Shown here: one piece after another, positions 46,311 to 54,041 of the stretch
Layout: every line of letters starts with the position of its first letter
Numbering within the stretch: position 1 is the stretch's first letter
Assembly (NCBI GenBank): GCA_022925895.1
Contig: JAKSYS010000419.1
Coordinates: 1-54,041, forward strand
DNA: 54,041 nucleotides
Source: Fragilaria crotonensis
Lineage: Eukaryota > Bacillariophyta > Fragilariophyceae > Fragilariales > Fragilariaceae
Reading direction: 5' to 3'
Translations under genes and position numbers: made by a program
The notes under the pieces: model-generated
Databases searched by the model: none
Told to the model about the DNA's origin: nothing
What the model saw: only the letters and a program-made list of their open reading frames with translations

Positions 46311-46639
46311 AGGAAAACCTTGCCGGCTCGTTTGCATCGACCAATCGAGCTACAAATCTCGCAATGCATACAATTGGGAAAATCCTGACGCATATCTGAC
46401 GACGGTCACAAACTTAACGGCTGAAACGTGCTTGGGCCGGACCTTCCTGAAGATCTGCGATCTGCGATCTGCCATCGCAGATCGTCGGCACCAGACCATA
46501 ATTTACCGTAAGTTGTGACAGGTACAGTACGACTACCTGGTCTGGTATTCACACCAGGTGCTGGTACTAGACTAGTACCGGTACCGCACACCGCACGAAG
46601 CGCCAAGCTAAGCCACTCATCATATATCCATAATCCATA

Positions 46640-49600
46640 TGGCTGGATGCATATTCTGGGTACACGAGGTAGCCCCACGTAGGTCGTAGTATTCAATGTT
46701 TTTGTTCAGACGTAGAAAGTATACTAAGTCTACGCAAACGCAAATGGATCGAGGTTTCTAATCTGGATTCATCACAAACTTGAAATCGAAGTCCATTACA
46801 CATCGATGTGTTTTGAACTCCCGAAGCAGTTTCTCCAATGCAACAGGACCATACTTTGCACAGTCTTGCTGTATTTCAGCACTGACTTGCCCGCTATCAA
46901 TGGCGTGGTAAGCAAGAAGATATTGACGAGCTCGTTTCGCAAATTTTCGAATGCGTTCAATTGAAAGGACTTTCTCCGACAAAGAATATCTAACGCCTGC
47001 CATGAAATTTTCCTTCCCTTTCTTTTCTTTTAAGGTGAGATTGCGGTATGCACCTTTGCTGCATGCCCACATGTACTCAACGCCTTCACCTGCTATTTCG
47101 GCATGACACTTGGGGTTAGCATGACTTCCACGCCAATTTTGCTCCGACATGCTCCATCATGCTTTCTTCGTTCAAGAAATCAGAACACATCGCCATTAGA
47201 TGGCGCAAACTCAAGCTCAAGTCCACGTTTCCGAGCTCATCCTTCCTGCCGGTAAGTGTATAGCTTGACAGCTTGTTCATATCAATATATCCTCGCTCCC
47301 ACAACACCTGAAGCAAACCCTTTGCCTTTCCCACCCAACCTTCCTTTATTTTAGGAACTTCGCGATTGATCGGGATATTTTTGTCGATACAAATAGCGAT
47401 CAGTTCTTTTGTTCTTTCCTTTGGTGTTAATGCCTTGACGACGTAGTTCGAGGATTAATTCGGATTTGTTTCTTGAGACATTTGACGGATCGCCATCGAC
47501 TTGATCAAGGCGACTGAGAATGCGTTCGTTTGGTATCATCCAGAAAGGTCCAACATCAACTTCGGTAAATGTCAATCGCTGAGTTTGGCCGGGCTCCAGG
47601 ATACGTGCATATGGACCGAGGAAGCCGGATTCCCTTTCAATGACAGTCGGGTGCATGACTGGGCATTTTCCACCAAATGATCTATTCATTTTAGCTGCAT
47701 TGAGACCATCGGGGCGCTGCTTTGCGTGTCCTGATGAATGATCGAATAGAAATACAAAATGGACCTGTGGATGCATAACCTTTAGACAATCAACGACATC
47801 TTCGAACTGTAGCACCATGTGATTATAATCCCAGTAGCCCTCTTTGTTTTCCCGTAGTCGAAGTATGTTAGAATGGCGACTTGCCAGCTAATAGAAGGGG
47901 CTTAAGGGAAGAGCCTAAGACTTCCATTGCTGCTTCTTCATCGGCATATCTCGTTCCTTGCCGTATCTCGTTCACCGAGTCTAGTGTGTTTTGATCTAAT
48001 TCTTGGATCAAACCATATTCCCTGCAGATAAATGATGATATCATCACCCCGCTCCTTCATCCTTGGGGAGGAGAGGACGCTCGCCTTGGGACCTGTCCAC
48101 ATCTTTGAAAGAAACGAGAACTGCTTAAAGATGGCCTCGTCCTGCCCGACAAAGATGACTATTGGCTTGCTTGTGTCCCGTCGTATGCTTAAGTGTGCTC
48201 CAAAGAACGCCGTCCCTACTATATCCGCCACTGCTTCACTCGAAATGGCGTCAACGTGATATTCCACCATCTCAACATTACTGATAGGATCTACGTAATG
48301 ATAGCCACAGTTTTGCAACCGAATCTTGTGCCTCTAGAATTTTAGAAGCTACAAGACTAAGCTGAACCCACCGATGAGCTTGAACTTCATGAGCGATGTA
48401 TCGCTTTGTGAAGACAGGCCGATAAGCAAGTGTTTCCGCCTTCTCGTGTCCATCAACAAAATAATGCTTGCTGCGGTTTTTGTATCTGAAACCCGTGGCA
48501 TGCATCCATCGAACAACTGTGGCAATGGATATCTTAGATAAACGGTAACTTTGAAGGAAGCTCTTCGTCTCTTGCGATAGCTCCAGCACTGGCGGTGTAA
48601 CAAGGTCATTTTCTTGCGAATTGTCAGAAGTCTCCTCGATGCCTCGCTCAACTCTTGCCATCATCGTTGGAATCAATGTTTCAAGCACGTACGTGTGCAT
48701 TCTTTCCACCGACAGTTCTTTCAGAATGCTTACTCCATGTTTCCTGAAAGCATCCATTGCGTCTGGATTCTCGATAAAGAACGGTGGCAAGCAATTTTTG
48801 GGTACAGGTGATTTGATAAAGGTGCCTTTCGGGCTGTAGGCCAGTCGTCTGTGCCACCTTGCCAGTGGTCGCCAATGGGAGTAGCTTTCAACTCCGACAT
48901 CATTCATCAATCCAATTGAGTACTCGATACATTGCTGCCATGTCCACCTCGATGTTTTGCTCGCCTCGTCGACAAATTTTCGCAAGGCACATGCAAGGTA
49001 CATGCTCCGATGCCTGATCATAAAGATGTCGTGTTCTGAACACAAATCCTCTTGATCGCCACCATCTACAAGTGTCCTCCAATCTGCAGCAATACTGTTA
49101 ACCATCTCCAATTTTTCAATTCGATCCATGACAGCTTTCCGAACATCGCAATCAGTGCCATAATACAACTTTGGTGCGAAGAGCTTTCTGGAATCGCCAG
49201 ATTCCCAATACGAGGATAATTGCAGCGACGGTTCTTGAGCGGTGAGGATCAACAAGGAACTAGTAGGGGTTGTTTCCTCTATCTGAGTTTCGTTTGCTTG
49301 GTCAGAAGCAAGCTTACGCTTCTTAGTATTCACAGGTCCAGGAACAGCCGAAAAAAATTGCGAGGAGGATGATGTGGTGAAGTCAACATGTTGACGAGTC
49401 CTTGGAGGCAGCGGGTGTGAGGCATTTTGCTCTTTCCAAGCTACTGAATTGGATGCGGTCGGGTAGGATTGGGGGACATCCTTTACAGAAACCTGAAAGA
49501 AATTGTACTTCTGTTGCTTTCCGTCTTCCCTTGCTTTGAAGTCGTGTCGAAAAAGCTTCAGTTGTTCGCCGCCACCACCGACAAAGATGTTACCCTCAAT

Positions 49601-50020
49601 GGACTTCTCATGGTACTCCTTTCCCACAACACGTAGAAGCTCTGACTTTTCACCTTCAAATCATCTTGAAGCTGGCACCTTGTATTGATTTCATCCAGCA
49701 ATGTGTCCGCTTGCCACCAAACTTCATGAAGTCGTGAATCTTGCAAAACAGCGTTGAAACTACTTCTAACGAACTGATACCTGATCCGATTTCTGTGGAG
49801 CTTCAGCGTGTTTTCACTCATGATGAACAAGGAGATGAAATATCTTCAAGAAGCTCCACGGAATATCAAGAATTGGTGAAGGTATGGACTGTCAAGGTCA
49901 ATGGGGTTGAGAAGCAAGTGATTCGACGCATAAATCTATTTTCGATGCGCACGCATTAAAAAAATCGTGGTACTAGTACGTAGAGCTCTACCTCGCGAAT
50001 CCTGTTCGTGAATCCAGCCA
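46640..50020 (-). mobile_element. Tc1/mariner (IS630)-superfamily DNA transposon, copy 2
   Basis: 3381 bp with TA at 46638-46639 and 50021-50022 and the same ends as copy 1. Reading both copies side by side I found no substitution and exactly six one-base deletions relative to copy 1. They are at copy-1 positions 33135-33138 (C), 33156-33157 (G), 33372-33374 (T), 33598-33602 (T), 34724-34726 (C) and 34936-34940 (T). It is inserted just upstream of the oxygenase gene. Confidence 0.9.
46758..49821 (-). CDS. Transposase of copy 2, frame-broken
   Basis: Same protein as copy 1. The CC run matching 34724 keeps a 449-codon frame open (49627-48278) that copy 1 breaks, while the shortened T run matching 34936 breaks the N-terminal part that copy 1 keeps. 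The catalytic motifs FVGQDEAIF, FLFDHSSGH and EGVEYMW are all present. The two copies therefore have complementary breaks. Confidence 0.8.
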
Positions 50021-50104
50021 TAGTCAAAAATGTCATAAACATCACAGCTAAATTAGTAGAAGGTCAATTGCAAGGCGTATGACAAGGAAACCTCCAACGC
50101 AAAA

Positions 50105-52184
50105 ATGGAGAATCATCTGCTTGACAACGCCGTGTCGCCTTCGGTCAAAATGATCCTGCTACTACTTCTGATCCTCTTTTGCATGTTGGTTGCCCCTGGA
50201 AGTGCGTTCGTAGGATCCCAACCTCGTCGGCGTCCCTTCCTCGCTTCATCGACACGCCTTTTTGATCGGAACAAGGAGATCAATTGGATGGACCGACGCG
50301 TTCCCTTGGACATTGAAAGCAGCAAAGAGGAAGCTATTCGAAGAGTTGGAGAGATCGAAGAATACGACATCGGTATCAGCGGTATCTCCTTTCAGACTGG
50401 ACCCCTTTCGGCTCAACTTTTGATGCGATGATGAGCCGACAAAACAAAGATCTCATGTCAGACGAAATTGAGAGCATACAAAGTATACGCGATGGATTTC
50501 ACGGCGAAAGAAGCCACAAGAACTGCTTTGAAACAAAATGGATTCGATTCTCATTTTGAGAACGAAGACATGGATGTGTGGGGCATCGTAGACTCCATTC
50601 AGCTACTTGACCCAACTGGTCAGAATGTAGGTCCACTTTTCGACAATTGGAATCATGCCGTCGATCAGTGGAAACCTGGGCAAGGGTTCAACTTTGTGAG
50701 AGAAGTTCGAGCAAAACTGAAGGAAGTAGCGTTGCAGGAAGTGCTAGACGCTCTCGATCCTGACGGCAGCCTTCGAGAGACAGCGTTGGGTGCAGGGTTG
50801 TCAATCCCTACGGAAGACTTGCGATCACTGACTGACCTAGCCAACGACGTCAAGCGCCGTTGTGAGGAGGCTCCAAGAGGATCGTCCACAACGGAGAAAG
50901 TCTACAAGGGAGACCATCGCCGTGGATACTCAGCAATCTCTCGCAGTGAGTTGCTCGTGACAAGCGCGAACATGGATGGAAGCGAGAATCAGAAGAGTAG
51001 GTACATGATTGCATTACACATTTGTTAAGGTATCCTGTGCTCACAAACTTGACCGACTCGCCAGCACTGATGCACGTCATGGACGCGTTGGTAGCACATG
51101 GTTGTTTGATCGTTGACCTAGCGGACAATGGGGCAAACACAGACCTGCCGTTGATCATGGCGAAAATGTGGGAGGCAAGTACAATGTTTTTGCCTCTAGA
51201 TGCATCTCCAGAGAGAGAGATGCAGCTTCCGAAAATGGCATCCATTCCTGCCAGTCCATACGCCAAGATGGGCTACATAAACACCCAGGATGGGATGAAA
51301 TTCATGGAGACAAGAGTTGATCGAGCCACTGGGGATGTGATGCCTGCTGCTATTTCCTCTATCGTGGGCGAAAACGGTATGGATTCCTTGACTCGGGCAT
51401 TCCGAGTCATTACAAGTGTAGGAAAGGATGTTGTCAGAATCGCCACAGCAGCTAGCAGCGTGGAGAACAAAGGGTTTGACGCTTTAGTTGAAGAAACGCC
51501 AGCCATATCCGGTTCGAAGTTTTCTGACGATGCAAGCGTTGGTCGGGATACGAGTGTTTCGACTATCAAGGCATCCGAGAGTGCGAAATTGATGGTAGAC
51601 GAACTGCTTGATGACGGAACATTCTTGTACAGTAGTGAGCAGGAAGGTGCGGTAAGCATGAGCCCTCTCAGACTATGCTCTTACAGCAATGTTAAGGAGG
51701 ACGCACCGACGGAGGTTTTCGGCGCACATACCGATAGCTCTTTCGTTACCATGGTTCCTGTTGCCTCTGTTTCTGGTCTAGAGGTATACGACGAAGATGC
51801 AGAGCAATGGTACAGGCCAGAATTGAAAGCCCGGTCTATTTGGGAGGCAGAACGCGAAAGCAAGGGTGAAGATAAACTGGCATTTTACGAAACAATTCAG
51901 GTTGGTAACGATGCTTCAGATTCCATGGCACGCCAGATACATCATTGTTATGCCTGGTGAGTTCCTCCAGATTGTGTCAAGGAATGAAATTGCTGCAGCT
52001 GTACACCGCGTGGTTGCCAGTGGACCAGCGCGGGTTCCGCACCTGTTCTGGTGAGAGGTCGTCCTGGTATAACCATGAATATCCCGGGTATCTTGGTCGG
52101 ATCAACGACGCGCTTCTAGCACAAGTAAACGGATTGAATATACAGCAGATTCATGATGCGATGCAACCAATTTCGTTTCAATAG
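50105..52184 (+). CDS. 2-oxoglutarate/Fe(II) oxygenase (isopenicillin-N-synthase-like), plastid or secretory targeted
   Basis: About 660 residues. The N-terminus is MENHLLDNAVSPSVK then MILLLLLILFCMLVAPGSAFVGS, a signal peptide with an F-containing plastid-type motif; ATG 50150 is an alternative start. Intron 50997-51064 (GTAGGT/CAG) joins QK to TLMHVMDALVAHG in frame. The double-stranded beta-helix core shows the iron ligands HTD in FGAHTDSSFVTMVP and the distal His in EIAAAVHRVVASG, and ends NIQQIHDAMQPISFQ. The usual 2OG-binding Arg is probably in the RVVASGPARVP stretch. The frame breaks near 50405, 50480, 51915, and twice around 52045-52065. The substrate is unknown; the long N-terminal region is not typical of plant IPNS-like enzymes. 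Confidence 0.8.
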
Positions 52185-52312
52185 TTCCCAACGCATGCAG
52201 TACCGGCGATACGGTCTCGTCCTAGCGCTTCTTCAACTTGTCACTCTCGGTCCTTTCTTGTGTTTTCTGTTGTGGCGACTTGGCTTTGCCCAAGACGAAT
52301 GTGAGCTCCGCT

Positions 52313-54023
52313 TCAACGCTTTCTTGCTTGGGAGGCGCCATCCCATTTAACGAGCGAATAGTTGGGCAGATCGATATCATGGTCATGCATGTAAGGCGGA
52401 TTATGCCGCTTGTCAAAATCAGCGCGGTGCTTTCTCCTTTCCATTTCGCGAAGGAGTATGTCATCTCTGTCCAATCTACAAGGAAAACGAAAAGCTTTGT
52501 AAGATGGCGGTCAAATAGATGAAGAAACTCCTGCAAGCCTGTCTTCCTTACGCTTCAAATCTCTCCTTAGCCCTGCGACTGATGCTTTCAAGCTGTAAGG
52601 CGGTATCCAACCTCGTCTGTTGCGCCACGACAGCTTCCATCGCTCCGATGAGCAGACTCGGGACGAGGACAGCACTTCGTTCTGGCTCTCGAAGCGCTCG
52701 TTTGAACGACAGCGTTGCGGTGAGATGGTCTACATCGCGTCTTCTCAGCACCAACGCCATCGATGCCTTACGAAGGCGTTTCAATGGGTTAGCAGTCAAT
52801 TCATTCTGCCTGGTACACATGCTGAGAGCTTCGACAACATTTGCGCTCTCTACGAGGTTGCAAGCTGCGACTTCACACATGAGCGACATACGTGGAAGAT
52901 TTGCTTCTTCGGCAAGCGCAATCCCTGCCAATGCGGTCGCCAACGAAATTGTTGGATTCTTTCTTTTGTTTTTGTCCGGCCACTGGCGAGAAAGGGGTCT
53001 CAGAGACGACGGCGTTGTGCCGCCGTCCTTATCCGGGGGTTTCCATGCAACCTCAAAAGCTTCTTGACCCAAGGGGATAACACTATTTGTGTAACAGTAT
53101 TCCAGTAATAGCTTGACGGCTTCTGGCGGATGGTTCGGAATGGTGACCCACAAGAGATCTGAGCCGTACGAAGACGCGAGGAGCGGTGATCCTGATCTGC
53201 TTGTTGACGAGAAGTAATTAGCCTCTTCGTCGTCGTCGTTTTCAATTTCGGTTGCTCCCTCAATCCTGCTGTTATCGTGCGCTTCGGCTGGGTATGGGAG
53301 CGGTGCAATTCCATCATCGCCATCATCACTTTCCGCTCGCACATGCTGTTCCCTAAGGACATCAACGTCGGGTATTGAAACTATTGACCTGCGACCAAGG
53401 TCCTCTCTAGCTTTGAATCAACCTTTCCAACCATTTGCACCGTTTGGAAAGGATGGCGGAGCCTCTGAGCGTCGTCCTGAGAACTTCTTGGTTGAGCCCA
53501 TTTTCATCAAGAAGCTTCCCTTGACAATCTAAAATAATATCGCATGATCCCGAGGTATCTTTCATAAGCCCTCTAAGACAGTCAAAGTAATTCTGGTCCA
53601 ATTCGCTGCATCAAAATAGCATGAGTCTCCAAGGCCTTCTCGTCCTGAGTTGATTTTTGCACTCGGATGCGGTCGTTCTTCATAAGTGCAGATGCTTCTG
53701 GGGTATCGACATCACGCAAAATGGTACAGTGGACGAATTCTAGATCTCGCACTAGAAGCTGACGCCGATGATTGACTTGTGCGTGTTCATTCGCAAATTC
53801 CACATAACGATCAAAAACAGCACCTAATTTCGAAGCCTTTTCCAGGCCAATACAAACGACTATTCCAGGTGAGAGAACAGGATGGCCGTCGAATCCTTCA
53901 ATAGTCTCTGCGCACTCCAGGAATAGCATCTTCGACAGTCGAGAGTGAGATTTTGCAATTCTTTGTAACAAGCAAGTAGAAAATATACCAAAGGGTACGT
54001 ACAAGGTCGCATTCTGTCGCCAT
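52313..54023 (-). CDS. SUMO-like domain plus BTB domain protein, frame breaks
   Basis: Start probably ATG 54023 (MATECDLVRTLW), although the frame then shifts. Part 1 (53582-54004): a beta-grasp domain, ASKLGAVFDRYVEFANEH to LEFVHCTILRDVDTPEASA then LMKNDRIRV, the pattern of SUMO/Rad60 SLD folds. Part 2 (53601-52552): a BTB/POZ domain beginning CDIILDCQGK, with AVKLLLEYCYTNSVIPLG and the terminal helices ALAEEANLPRMSLMCEV. Part 3: exon 52313-52475 after intron 52476-52551 (GTAAGG/TAG), a charged coil (LLREMERRKHRADFDKR). BTB proteins often link substrates to Cullin-3 ligases; that role here is inferred. Breaks lie near 53595 and 53405. It is convergent with the oxygenase gene, 128 bp apart. 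Confidence 0.75.
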
Positions 54024-54041
54024 GGTCTTATTGCTCTCTGG

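Noticed and set aside
31924..50020. The two 3.4-kb repeats as LTR retrotransposon parts
   Set aside because: They have TA target sites, terminal inverted repeats and a DDE transposase with IS630/Tc1 spacing, and no reverse transcriptase or long terminal repeats.
50999..51031. A 29-bp intron GTACAT...AAG in the oxygenase gene
   Set aside because: It keeps the frame but is far shorter than other introns here; the 68-bp intron 50997-51064 also keeps the frame with normal borders.
1..54041. tRNA, rRNA or other structured RNA genes
   Set aside because: I saw no cloverleaf or rRNA core sequence on either strand by eye; a covariance-model scan could change this.

Overview
The window is nuclear DNA of a photosynthetic stramenopile, most likely a diatom. 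The evidence is a fucoxanthin-chlorophyll a/c light-harvesting gene (6836-7529), several proteins with a signal peptide followed by an F-containing cleavage motif typical of diatom plastid presequences (6836, 11533, 43849, 50105), and genes with short GT-AG introns, usually 60-350 bp. Genes are compact and on both strands. They are separated by intergenic DNA unusually rich in the tetramer GTAC. I cannot name the species.

Layout. 0.6-17.1 kb: ISCA2-type Fe-S assembly protein; histone-fold protein; DPP8/9-like dipeptidyl peptidase; COPI-associated (TVP15-like) membrane protein; light-harvesting protein; an unrecognised protein; ubiquitin-like protein with a membrane tail; plastid ribosome-hibernation factor; a Lys/Arg/Ser-rich protein; Ariadne-type RBR E3 ligase; an unrecognised Ala/Thr-rich protein. 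17.3-22.4 kb: nested repeats with a truncated DDE transposase, long inverted ends and an internal 1.3-kb tandem duplication. 22.9-31.0 kb: four unrecognised genes and an HSP110-type chaperone. 31.9-35.3 kb: Tc1/mariner-superfamily transposon, copy 1. 35.9-38.9 kb: intact three-exon BRE1-like E3 ligase. 38.9-42.3 kb: gene-poor. 42.3-43.8 kb: plastid rubredoxin-like protein. 44.0-46.4 kb: GTAC-rich DNA, an element with TTAATTAA-palindrome ends, and an array of palindromes spaced 20 bp apart. 46.6-50.0 kb: transposon copy 2. 50.1-54.0 kb: 2-oxoglutarate/Fe(II) oxygenase and a SUMO-like/BTB protein, convergent.

A caution for every gene model: many conserved genes (DPP, light-harvesting protein, RBR ligase, HSP110, HPF, oxygenase, BTB protein) are broken by single-base frame changes, several of them next to homopolymers. 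The two transposon copies differ only by six one-base homopolymer differences. BRE1, in contrast, is clean over 2.8 kb of coding sequence. The simplest reading is residual homopolymer error in the assembly rather than mass pseudogenisation, so I annotate these loci as genes with frame breaks. No operon-like co-regulation is implied. The genes are ordinary eukaryotic neighbours, with four ubiquitin-system proteins among them.
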